This document shows, one piece after another, positions 10,001 to 16,721 of a stretch of 39,166 nt of DNA. The stretch spans positions 241,333 to 280,498 of the forward strand of contig NPFB01000154.1 in NCBI GenBank assembly GCA_014084085.1. The letters run 5' to 3'. The notes under the pieces are model-generated. The model saw only the letters and a program-made list of their open reading frames with translations. It searched no databases and was not told the DNA's origin. Source of the DNA: Hondaea fermentalgiana (taxonomy: Eukaryota; Sar; Bigyra; Thraustochytrida; Thraustochytriidae). A program made the position numbers and the translations under genes. Within the stretch, counting starts at the first letter, position 1, and the number at the start of each line of letters is the position of its first letter.

Positions 10001-12033
10001 TCTTCAAAGTTAAGCTGCAAAAGGCGTTTTCCCTCTTCGGAGAATGGGTTGACGCGACGATCAATGTATTCAGGAGGCCCAAGCTGTTCGTAAGATGCAA
10101 GCTTTTCTTCCTCGAGATCGAGTTGCTCCCGCTGTCGCTGTTCAAGTCGAGCACGAACGCGTGCATGTTTGGGGTCAAGCTTATCGATCGCACGACTTCG
10201 TGCATTTTCGATTGTCGAGTACAGCTGGAAACAGTTGGGACACACGCGCACCTGCTTGTAATAGTGGTTTGGGAAGTCAAGTCCGAGCTGGCTCGACTCC
10301 AAATCGGCCACGGACTGAACATAGTCACCTTTTTCGCCCTTGAGCAATCTTTTGATGAGCAATTCAACCAGTTTGCGCTCCATGCGAGCCTGCACTATCC
10401 CGTGAAATGCCACCGTCTTGCTTGGGTCTTGGGCAATGACTCCGCCCGATGCATTCACCGGAACGACTGTTCTTGGGGCCGCAGACTCGCCATCGAGAGA
10501 GAGCAAATCCTTTTCTGCATCAAAAGAACTTGCTCCAGTCTTCGCCGGGGCGGGCTGCACAGAGAGCTGCACGCTTGTGGCCTGCTGAGAAGAGCTGTTT
10601 GCAATATCCAGAGTGATGTCGCAAAAGTCTCCGGGGCACGTCATCGTCTGACTTGAATCAAGTCCCTTATTTTGCATGATTTCGAGGTTATTGCCGATCG
10701 TTTTCGCAAAATCATGTCGTTCAAAACCCGTGAGACTATTTGCAAGAAATCGCGTGGTGCCCTCTGTCTTCAAGCCAGTGGTCTGCGGCCTGGGCGCCGA
10801 TGCGACATCGAGATCGACGTCAGGGCTCGGTTGCGGTGAGCCAGCATCCTGAGCGGCGGCGCCGCTACCGCCGGCGGAGACAGCTTGTTTGGGCTTGAAC
10901 CTGTCCTCGACGGCCTTGCTGCGACGCAGCTCACGACTCGTCATGGATGCCTTGTGATTTCCTGTCCGCAAGAGAGCCATATCAGCGATGTCCGTGATGC
11001 CTGCAGTTCCGTCGAGACCCAGATCTCGCAGGACAAGATCCTCCTCGCTCGTTGACGAAGCCCCTTGCTTGCCAGTAGCCTCAGCGGCGGCAGCGGCGGC
11101 GGCGGCGGCTCGACGCTGCGCAAAGTGAGACGGCGGGCAGAAATCTGTGGGCGTCGGTTCAAATGCTGCGCCGGTTCCTACGCCAGGTCCTCCGGCAAGA
11201 CGATCCTCAGTGGCAAAGATGGTGGGCGTTCCTGCGAGCCAAATGCGATCATTGACGTCGATTAGGTACTCTGCAGAGAGACTAACGATGCGGTAGCGTG
11301 AGACTGATTCGAGCGCCTTGACCAGAGCCATTGAGGCGGCATCCATCTGGGCATTAACGCTCGAGTTTCTGGAACGAATCGCCTCTCGTTGCGGTCTCCC
11401 TCGTGCATCGAACGCAATGGGCGCGCCGAGTCGAAAAGAGTGCATACGAGGTCTACCATCCGGTTGCAGCATGAACTCATGGCGAAATGTGACGCCGTCG
11501 GTTTCCTCGGAAGCAACGGGCGAGGTTTCCTCCTGCAGATATCCGGACAAGGTACTTTTCATGGACGGCCCGGTTTTCGGAGTAATGTAGAGCTGAAGGC
11601 TTACAATTTTTTCAGACTGTCGAAGAGCCGCAAGATCCTCAACGCTTAGCACACGACGCGCGCCATTTTCGGCGACTGCAGTCGCAACACGGCGCGGGGC
11701 GTTTTCTCCGGCTCCTGATCGGAAGCGAGACTTGATGGCGTCCAGCACGCACAAGTTGCTTGGCCGAAGTGCAAGGGTTCCGTCGAGGGTCTCGAATGCC
11801 CAAAATGAAGGCACTCCGTTCTCGAAGAGCACCGTCTCGGGAAGTGGAATACCTGCTAGTGCGCGACCTTCTTCGCTTGCAGTTGCTCCCTGACGTTTGA
11901 GGCCTCTACAGAGAGTGTCGAGCACCCAGCGCCATGATTTTTCCTCTCGTGGAGCCTGGTAGGTTGGCACAGGCTGCACGGACCTCACAATGTGCCTCGT
12001 GATACCAGCTTTATCGACAGCGCCCACGTCCAT
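4024..12033 (-). CDS. Giant scaffold: pseudo alpha/beta hydrolase, coiled coil, six IQ motifs, SAM, ankyrin repeats
   Basis: A single 8-kb exon encoding 2669 residues; the ATG at 12033 is the first. The N-terminal 600 residues are unrecognised, with a CPNC pair near 594. An alpha/beta-hydrolase fold spans about 1090-1408: LVVLHDMFDT, then LVGIGNGANIA, where the nucleophile elbow GxSxG reads G1199-I-G1201-N-G. The catalytic Ser is therefore Gly, while a GHEV histidine motif survives near 1388. This resembles the catalytically dead NDR (NDRG) proteins. Coiled coils lie at about 1536-1650, 1708-1763 and 2118-2348. Six IQ motifs (about 1939-2109, e.g. AVQIQSLYRGRLAR, AALQIQRVYRGVRGRRR) should bind calmodulin or centrin-like proteins. 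A SAM domain (about 2447-2517) and terminal ankyrin repeats (about 2562-2669: GNTALIVAAQN, GANVNHQN, GNTAMHFAF) follow. A cytoskeletal or flagellar scaffold is likely (inference). Poly-Ala runs are frequent. Confidence 0.9.
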   Translation of the reverse strand: MDVGAVDKAGITRHIVRSVQPVPTYQAPREEKSWRWVLDTLCRGLKRQGATASEEGRALAGIPLPETVLFENGVPSFWAFETLDGTLALRPSNLCVLDAIKSRFRSGAGENAPRRVATAVAENGARRVLSVEDLAALRQSEKIVSLQLYITPKTGPSMKSTLSGYLQEETSPVASEETDGVTFRHEFMLQPDGRPRMHSFRLGAPIAFDARGRPQREAIRSRNSSVNAQMDAASMALVKALESVSRYRIVSLSAEYLIDVNDRIWLAGTPTIFATEDRLAGGPGVGTGAAFEPTPTDFCPPSHFAQRRAAAAAAAAAEATGKQGASSTSEEDLVLRDLGLDGTAGITDIADMALLRTGNHKASMTSRELRRSKAVEDRFKPKQAVSAGGSGAAAQDAGSPQPSPDVDLDVASAPRPQTTGLKTEGTTRFLANSLTGFERHDFAKTIGNNLEIMQNKGLDSSQTMTCPGDFCDITLDIANSSSQQATSVQLSVQPAPAKTGASSFDAEKDLLSLDGESAAPRTVVPVNASGGVIAQDPSKTVAFHGIVQARMERKLVELLIKRLLKGEKGDYVQSVADLESSQLGLDFPNHYYKQVRVCPNCFQLYSTIENARSRAIDKLDPKHARVRARLEQRQREQLDLEEEKLASYEQLGPPEYIDRRVNPFSEEGKRLLQLNFEELQKLAAKRAQQAVQALTKASLAELRSFNKPPLSVVQVAHALMMLLTGKSVTWEATKAIMANGERITGMLLDFDIDCIPPQRIANLESYVKDPSFRPGILVCINKAAAILCEFVLGAVMAHKYKVGTAHPRSDPLLFLPADARARKLATAAASSAGGVGDVQQGQTESPGAAQGRHEGVPLTDTGSESRMVAMPSYLLDSMELQEDLKAINHASADVAPLQAKLEQQRKRQRQRKGGRPRQKFAKGLRPGQQEEEDAKHSGPRLELALANITSEQYQDGPDSAPLFSPKGLSYAQHKAMAGTVVGLSRHASHDDTLRRKITQPSSSGQGRDQMGSGSGEDGKDALLALQTSADKLAASQDKESKPSKRELRARRKFQEKQMQRLHAGGQDLATSAAEGENDDTSAKTVSSRAFVCSDGRTTLSYDIVGTGGLESATPNLVVLHDMFDTCEASQIFLEPLMRKHYGSQALVLNYPGQAHTRFPKETAGVLNNEFVAATLHELLADLEHKGDFCCSFRPFYLVGIGNGANIATFFASEFGGLPEYRKCLRGLLSINGFAHVDEQLAAVLHSSVNIFESFPPTRPDLPISYFSRFLFSDDYLRRVDPALVLNIYTAVGNPITLQGRSHLCQGALRHKDMRQPLRSLKIPLIIVQSTENALVNPTNVDPFIENRMVSHLWSHQFLDSGKIGPKAVDQMRAALRRPDGAFVVWLKAGHEVRQEAKAQVLEIVDSLLTSSAAMSGDAGDFASGLEASSRAKQVSQATQAKRGLPSKPASLTAKRTKRKTTSAPVDDREEVQIMAFDDVEECKREFLEDVADFDPEDPARSRRKQNKVKQPSKQKQRPGAPAAPSAPKNEDAAQNEFEEAMRKHRETKRLAEEARQARLAELEAFSAQEEERLRQERELAELARTRADEEARAALEAELDAKRREHEERLHHVLEEKQRTMMAEVEAERDRARALSESLAQQLAEDKRMRNAASADASRATSPVQSAENVTSVEVSACSTQPQDDPVPAQPCETLPNEAAVDISPASSVQLEVLRQIEHLKREQEERRRKWELEDQRRIEELERQLLGRQQTRDRDAAALRSQSGADEYHLRPREELGEKQVHKLAQEGCSHTCDRDDQTALQQQQEQQLEPGLLAQTERAHERSETKTGHDAVEEVLSLEQAGHAEPQEAKTDLDPTTVASTVTPVFGDVAAPTSGPGEAIDAAIAAVEAAKPEVHRVGELDKDAYEQVQREMEEAEAERIRNEDATRDEMNKDLREVKAVQIQSLYRGRLARVRTVRLKQEKMAQDDKYQAAVRLQALHRGRMGRERAEEVRVQALRDREEAQAVVNIQRVARGMLGRGKARIQLQERAATRIQSVCRGYLASRAARRARAEKERIIREGISATKIQSVWRMWRGREEFLHQRILNLAALQIQRVYRGVRGRRRANRKRTWENAEPGPERLELGLSLIEDSKAAFSAQQEEIDALHRAQERAETRVSQVHAGLEESERELAILEQELRDVDQLDETLHELTHEKALFDARAEIAEREARARKGTAYDPTTDEEARKRAAEAYALEMQIHIKRAERERKKKELEAEFAAVFKEVETKKSELRALEHGLHDMESTRKRKEREFQRLQRNLMELLEEQKAELDSLRERGIELESATASSAAAAAATAAAAKENEERSKQMFASTEELLKFQFMSMSLSYFSSINMLKNLRDINSDTTQQAISSSADTAAAAAAAAEAANIESVAGVKLGAGDVSGAKLREKTEQLKRQKEAEDATKMLKEPFPRDVRLWTVQDVARWLDTLSLGQYKPAFEEACIDGDFLMELRVEDMRDILGMRHALHVQKVDLARNKLRPLNEQETRQKQAVQWEAKVAEARQQGTVMEGGTSEDVPEVDSVFSQIRNGRFNRVESALNMGFDPNETDSHGNTALIVAAQNLNKRIAELLIRRGANVNHQNSQGNTAMHFAFSYDVAQDSGIGELLISHGADDSLENRLGLSCYDGIE

Positions 12034-12204
12034 GGTGTGCGCGTCGCAGCGGGCAGCCGCACGCTGGCGGCGTCTTCACCTAGTTCGTTTCTGCAACTGC
12101 TTTCGTGGTTGTCGTTATCGTTTTCGTTGTTACTACGGCTGTGCTGTTGCTGCGACCGTGTCGAGAGGAGGGCGCACAACGCTCGATATACTTTCGCGAA
12201 GCGT

Positions 12205-12241
12205 CCTTGCTTTTCTTTTCTTTGCTTTGCTTTGCTTTGCT
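12205..12241 (-). promoter_or_regulatory. (GCAAA)n pentamer tract upstream of the giant gene
   Basis: Read on the minus (coding) strand this is four perfect GCAAA units followed by GAAAA GAAAA GCAAG, about 170-205 bp before the ATG at 12033. Unit, orientation and distance match the tract before the gene at 373. The regulatory role is inferred only from this coincidence. Confidence 0.4.
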
Positions 12242-12381
12242 CCGTCGGGTCGCAGCGCCCGCTCGGAGCCTGGAGGGCGCTCCCGATCGCGCTCGCAAAG
12301 GTCAGTCAGGTCAACAATGCTTGCGACCGACCGCTCATCGATCGAGCAAGTGACCGCTCTCAGCTTTAAATGATGATGAAA

Positions 12382-12385
<4 letters not shown>

Positions 12386-12415
<30 letters not shown>
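12386..12415. repeat. (CT)15 dinucleotide microsatellite
   Basis: A perfect CT tract of 15 units in the non-coding interval between the divergent genes at 12033 (minus) and 13040 (plus). It could be a GAGA/CT-type promoter element or neutral microsatellite; the sequence does not decide. Confidence 0.9.
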
Positions 12416-12417
<2 letters not shown>

Positions 12418-12917
12418 TCAAGTTTCTCTCTCATACAAGGCTCGATTTGCACAGTGCTGGCACGCTGCTTGCTGTAAACTAATAAAAGTAGAAGAAAAGA
12501 AAACTGGCTGCCTTGAACGTCGCCGCCGGGGAGGAGAGGCGGGACTCCGCAGCTCTACGTCCCAAGCCCTCTCTACCAAGCACAGCACGAAGAGCGACTA
12601 CTACCTGAGGCGCCGACGCGTGTTGTTCTCTCTTGCTTCTCGCTCGTCTTCCTCCCAAAGCCTTCCCTCAACGGACACTCTACCGCTCGCTGGTTCGCGA
12701 GTGCGCCTTATCTTTTCATCTTCCTCTAAAACGAGACCAAGTACAATGCAAACCTCTCTCGAGAGAGGGTGCTTTGCGGTCCTGTGACATAGCCCCAAGT
12801 TCTTGCGGGGAGCGCTTTCCGTCTCTCCCGCGGCGCAGCAGCAGATCGTGCTCCCTTCGTCCCCGCCGGGCAGCCGCCGCCGCCTCTGCGCGAGCCCGCG
12901 CCGCCGCCCGCCCCGCC

Positions 12918-13017
12918 NNNNNNNNNNNNNNNNNNNNNNNNNNNNNNNNNNNNNNNNNNNNNNNNNNNNNNNNNNNNNNNNNNNNNNNNNNNNNNNNNNN
13001 NNNNNNNNNNNNNNNNN
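12918..13017. other. Assembly gap of exactly 100 N
   Basis: Bases 12918-13017 are all N, a conventional placeholder length, so the real gap size is unknown. The flanks are very CG-rich on the left (CCGCCGCCCGCCCCGCC). The gap lies just upstream of the small gene at 13040 and may hide its promoter or a 5' exon. Confidence 0.99.
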
Positions 13018-13039
13018 ATCGCCGTGGGAGCTGTAGCGC

Positions 13040-13705
13040 ATGCGGTGGCATCGCCGGCCATCGCTGTGGCGCCAGATCAGAGGCGCGCTCGGCGAGGAGG
13101 AGTGCAAGCGCGTGGCGCGGCAAGGATGGCAGCTCCAACACCAGGCCGTGTCTCTCCCGCCATCGCAGGCAGAGATCGACCAGGTCGCCCAAGAAGTGCA
13201 GGACCTCACGGTCGCGCCGCAGCCTGCCAGTGCGGCTGCCCGAGCCGCATCTGAAGCAGACCGCGCCACCGTATACAATCGCGGTCACTCTTCGTCTTCG
13301 TTCCTGCACAGCGGGTCTTCGTACGCATTTCGCCCTTCTGAGCTGGACTTGGACATCGCCGACGTGGGCTCGAGCAGCTTCCTCTTGAAGACCCAGCCAA
13401 GCTTTGAAAACAACGCAAACTACAGCGGAATGTACGCGCCCGAGTGGAGCGGCAACGCAGGAAACGGAGGGAGCGAGTCCAGCTCCCGCGACGAGAGTTC
13501 TGGATCGGAACTTCATAGCGCAACGCTGCAGGCCGCGGCGGCATCGCGTCTGAAGCGAGGTCTTAGTTCCATGCAATACGAAGTTGGTGATAAAAACAAC
13601 GTACCGCAGAGCGTCTCAGCCTCCTCTTCAAGCACAGCAAGTTGGGTCGGGAATAGTCAGACTTCGTATGGGTATCCACAATCCAAACGCCGATACCTCT
13701 CTTGA
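13040..13705 (+). CDS. Unrecognised Ser-rich protein beside the gap
   Basis: A 221-residue frame starting at the ATG at 13040 and ending at a TGA. I do not recognise a family. The N-terminal 60 residues are helical and charged (EEECKRVARQGWQLQHQ, then AEIDQVAQEVQDLTV). The rest is Ser/Asn/Gly/Tyr-rich and probably disordered, ending in KRRYLS. An in-frame TAG at 13034-13036 lies just before the ATG, only 17 bases from the assembly gap. The gene may therefore start here, or the TAG may be a splice acceptor with an earlier exon lost in the gap. Overlapping minus-strand frames run through the N block and look like shadows. It is divergent from the giant gene. Confidence is moderate because only composition supports it. 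Confidence 0.55.
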   Translation: MRWHRRPSLWRQIRGALGEEECKRVARQGWQLQHQAVSLPPSQAEIDQVAQEVQDLTVAPQPASAAARAASEADRATVYNRGHSSSSFLHSGSSYAFRPSELDLDIADVGSSSFLLKTQPSFENNANYSGMYAPEWSGNAGNGGSESSSRDESSGSELHSATLQAAAASRLKRGLSSMQYEVGDKNNVPQSVSASSSSTASWVGNSQTSYGYPQSKRRYLS

Positions 13706-14102
13706 TCATAGCCTACGTGTACACGAGGATCAATATTTCCTGTTTTCATTTCTCCTTCATTCTATTTTCTTTGTCTGACTCTGTGGCGGCAGCAAGGCCC
13801 CTTGCGAAGTTCGTGTGCAAAGCAAACTTCTGCTCAGCTTTCTTCTCTTGCATTCAAGCGAGCCATTAAGAAATCTATCCGTCATGTAAACATCCAAGGC
13901 AGGAAAAACACGTTTAACCTTGTAACATCTAGGTAGGGAGGGCGGCAGGGCCTGCAGCACACACGTAGCCAAGCTCTTGCGCTCAAGGTACGTCAGGACA
14001 CGACTGGCACTCGGTAGCTAAATTTGAATATACGATTGTTCTTATATCTTGTTTTGACATCAGATTTTCTTGCTCATGTTCACTCACGCACATCGATCCC
14101 CG
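13706..14102. other. Convergent 3' spacer, nothing recognised
   Basis: About 400 bp between the convergent stop codons of the Ser-rich gene and the vWFA-like gene. It is more AT-rich than its surroundings and holds only short frames without coding character. Probably two 3'UTRs; I see no RNA gene or repeat. Confidence 0.6.
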
Positions 14103-15428
14103 TCATGGTAGAATAGCACCTGAGGTGACTGCACGCCTGTCATCCACGGGTTCACAAATTCTTGACGAGACATCAATCGCAACGTCCGCAAGCGACTTGC
14201 CGTCCATGCCCTCATAGAAGGTCTCGTCGCACACAGCGTCAAAAAACTTGGTGTTCGTGGCTCGTTCAATGCGGTAGCAGAGAATCTTCGGAGCGCGAGG
14301 ACCCAGACGATCAAGCATATTCTGCTTGAGCTCAACGTAATTACGCCAATGGTCCGGCTTGAGCAGCCGCCCGTCGCTCACAATGATAATGAAATTGGAA
14401 GGATCGGTGGAGCTCGAGCCGTCCGCAAGAGCATCGGCAACCTCCTCAAAAATGGGTGGAAACTTTGTGCCGTACGCTCTTGAGCCCGCGCTGAGCGTGG
14501 CTCCTGCAACAAAGATACTCTCCAGGAGCAGACTTTGGTCGTGCCCTGCCGTGCTGTCGATGTCGACGCGCTGCCACACCGACGTGCGATCAAGATCAAG
14601 GAGGCCAAGCCGCACAGACTCATCGAACGGCAAGGCCTGAACGAACTCGGCCGCGGCTCCATACGCTTGCAGAGCCGCGCGCATTGCAGGTCGTGGGTAC
14701 CTGCGCGCGTACGTGCGGTCAACCGCAGTAATAACACGCGCCTTACAGCCCTCTGCCAAAAAGTCGTAGCATCTCGACGCCGTGTCGCCATTTCCTCCGG
14801 CGACAGGGGCTTGAGCGCCCTCGGACGGTCGGCCTTCTCCCCAGCCCGGCTGTACCTCTGGGACGTCGCCGGGAGCGAAAAAGCACGAGTACTCTGGGGG
14901 CTCAAAGCCGTCGTCAAATGAGAAACCAATGACTTTGTCCGCGCCATACGTCAGAACGCAGGAGTCAAGACCGTCCTGCTCGGTCACGATCTCCGCCGAG
15001 AGCTCGGAGTACAGATGCGGCAGGACCCTTCCCTCGCTGTCCGTGCAAAGCCCTGCGTAGCTCACGCCGGCGTCATATCTCGGGGTCGTGACGACTTGCG
15101 ACTCTACGATTCGCCCTGCGAAGGCAGCCATCACCACGGCAAGCACCTTGACCTTCCCCTTGAATTGTCCTGCAGGCCACGGGCCCTTGGCCGCCTCGCG
15201 TCGCGCGGAGCCCTCCTCCTTGCTCTGCTGGCCATGCGCCAGCGCATTCATTCTCGCGTCGCCTCGGGACAGCATCCTCGACCTCGACCTCGACCTCGAC
15301 CTCGAGGCGCGTGCAGCGGGATGTCTGGCCTGCCCACTCATTTTGGTTCTGCTCCCGAGCTCCAGCTGAGCTCGCGAGCTTTTTATCTCGTCTGCACTGC
15401 GCGTGCACCAACCAGGCGACCGGCTCAT
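14103..15428 (-). CDS. Membrane-anchored or secreted vWFA-like protein
   Basis: A 441-residue frame from the ATG at 15428; later in-frame ATGs (e.g. residue 30) are alternatives. The N-terminus is basic and contains an Arg-Ser run encoded by five CCTCGA hexamers. A hydrophobic stretch follows at about 90-105 (KVLAVVMAAFAG), a signal anchor or a signal peptide if initiation is internal. The following region has several Cys, suggesting a lumenal or extracellular side. Residues about 230-430 look like a von Willebrand factor A domain: a beta strand ending in D237, a helix, LGLLDLD, then FIIIVSDGRLL. The MIDAS motif DxSxS reads D-R-T-Y-A, so metal binding is doubtful, although the later Asp (SDG) is kept. 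This is a divergent vWFA; the role is unknown, perhaps adhesion or protein binding. Downstream of it on the same strand is a convergent spacer; its 5' side is the repeat-rich 1.3-kb spacer. Confidence 0.75.
   Translation of the reverse strand: MSRSPGWCTRSADEIKSSRAQLELGSRTKMSGQARHPAARASRSRSRSRSRMLSRGDARMNALAHGQQSKEEGSARREAAKGPWPAGQFKGKVKVLAVVMAAFAGRIVESQVVTTPRYDAGVSYAGLCTDSEGRVLPHLYSELSAEIVTEQDGLDSCVLTYGADKVIGFSFDDGFEPPEYSCFFAPGDVPEVQPGWGEGRPSEGAQAPVAGGNGDTASRCYDFLAEGCKARVITAVDRTYARRYPRPAMRAALQAYGAAAEFVQALPFDESVRLGLLDLDRTSVWQRVDIDSTAGHDQSLLLESIFVAGATLSAGSRAYGTKFPPIFEEVADALADGSSSTDPSNFIIIVSDGRLLKPDHWRNYVELKQNMLDRLGPRAPKILCYRIERATNTKFFDAVCDETFYEGMDGKSLADVAIDVSSRICEPVDDRRAVTSGAILP
15276..15305. 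repeat. (CCTCGA)5 hexamer inside the vWFA-like gene
   Basis: Five perfect CCTCGA units. On the minus strand they encode the alternating Arg-Ser run near residues 41-51 of the vWFA-like protein. Copy number is probably variable between isolates because the unit is in frame. Confidence 0.85.
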
Positions 15429-15650
15429 CTAACTACTTACTCCTCCTCCTATACAGCCCCCCCTACCACCATGATCCCGAGCGCAAACACATTCGCGAGC
15501 ACGCACGCGCCTCGCCCGCGCTCACTCGCTCGCTCGCTCGCTCGCTCGCCAGCTCCCGCACTTTATCGACTCCATGCCCTCGCTCGCCACTTATGCGCGA
15601 GCTCGCTGAGCGTCGAAGAAGCAAGCTGAGCCCTGCAGCCTCACGGTCCC

Positions 15651-15763
15651 CGTCTCGGTCTCGGTCTCGGTCACGGTCTCCGTCTCGGGCTCGGGCACGG
15701 TCTCGGGCAGCTCAGCTCAGCTCAGCTCATCTCATCTCATCTCATCTCATCTCATCTCATCTC
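15651..15763. repeat. Graded tandem array: CGGTCT-like, then AGCTC x4, then ATCTC x7
   Basis: Three adjoining tandem blocks. Bases 15651-15708 are imperfect CGGTCT hexamers, 15709-15728 are four perfect AGCTC pentamers, and 15729-15763 are seven perfect ATCTC pentamers. The last two units differ by one base, so one probably arose from the other by mutation followed by expansion. The array lies about 220-335 bp upstream of the vWFA-like ATG. Confidence 0.9.
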
Positions 15764-16658
15764 TCATCGTCCTCGCCGTGGCCGCCCGCCTCCCGGACGC
15801 CCGCAGGCACGCGCGAGTACGGGTCGAGCCGGGCGCGCAGGCGAGGCGAGTGCGCGTCCCCGCGCCGCCAGGGGCGCTGCACGCGGTCCCGGCACGGCGG
15901 CATCGGTGTGAGGGAGACAGCGATGAGCCCGCGGGAGTGGCGGCCAAGATGGCGGCCCTTCCGATGAGCAGCGAGCAGGGGAGAAAGAAACCAAGAATCA
16001 AAGAACAAGAGAAACAAAGAAGGGAGGATTGAAGTCGTACGAGGCGGGACTCGTTGCTGCTGTCGCGACGGTCGTGTCGCTCTTGGCTCTTCGAGTCAGT
16101 TTCTTTCTTCCTTTCTTCTCGCTGGCTCGCTGGGATCCACTTTGGCTGGCTGCAGCTGCAGCAGCAGCAGCAGCGGCAGCAGCAGCAGCTTGAGCTGGCT
16201 GGCAAGGCAGCTCTGGGCGCGGGTCTCGGACGGGCCCCGCGCAGACTCCGCCGCTGCTCCTTCTGAGCGCGGCTGCGGGTATGGTGAGCGCCTTCGCGTG
16301 GAGGGCGGGTGGAGGGCTTCGGGGGAAATTGCGGCGGCGCAAGGAGAGCGTCAGGGAGTAACGCCACTGGGGTGAAGTTTGCGAGATTAGGAGGAGACAG
16401 CACTGCGACGACGGATCGCAGTGTGGAGAGAGAGGGAAGGAAAGCGAACCCGGTCCCGGCTGCGGGGCCTGGACCGAGCACGCAGAGGAGGGATCTCGCG
16501 CGCGCGTGCTTGTGGCGACAGTGCCAAGCAGCCGGTCCCGGCCTGCCAAGCGACAAAAGCCGCAAGAAAAGAGGCCGTGGCTCTGGCTAATTTTCATTTC
16601 TTTAGTGGTTGGGAAAGGCGGAAGGAAGTCCGTGGAGCCGGTCAGCACGTCTCGCGAA

Positions 16659-16710
16659 CCAGCAAGCAGCCTGGCTGCAGCCCGGCTGCCAGCAAGCAGC
16701 CGGGCTGCTG
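16659..16710. repeat. Pair of 22-bp direct repeats, each with an internal palindrome
   Basis: Copies at 16659-16680 and 16689-16710 share CCAGCAAGCAGCC then GGCTGC, 30 bp apart. Each contains GCAGCC-N-GGCTGC, able to form a short hairpin. They sit just beyond the stop of the DUF3395-like gene, where they could act in the 3'UTR; this is inference. Confidence 0.6.
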
Positions 16711-16721
16711 CGGCAAGAAGT

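Larger units (their letters stand above)
15429..16721. other. Repeat-rich spacer without a convincing gene
   Basis: About 1.3 kb between the vWFA-like gene and the 3' end of the DUF3395-like gene. It contains TCGC tetramers (15525-15549), the hexamer/pentamer array at 15651-15763, a GCAGCA-rich stretch near 16155-16185, and a 30-bp-period direct repeat near 16659-16710. Open frames on both strands are Arg/Ala/Ser-rich, mutually overlapping and lack recognisable domains, so I call no gene. A spliced gene cannot be excluded. Confidence 0.55.

Noticed and set aside
12601..13576. Minus-strand frames running through the N block
   Set aside because: They depend on translating N as open sequence and overlap the better plus-strand Ser-rich frame.
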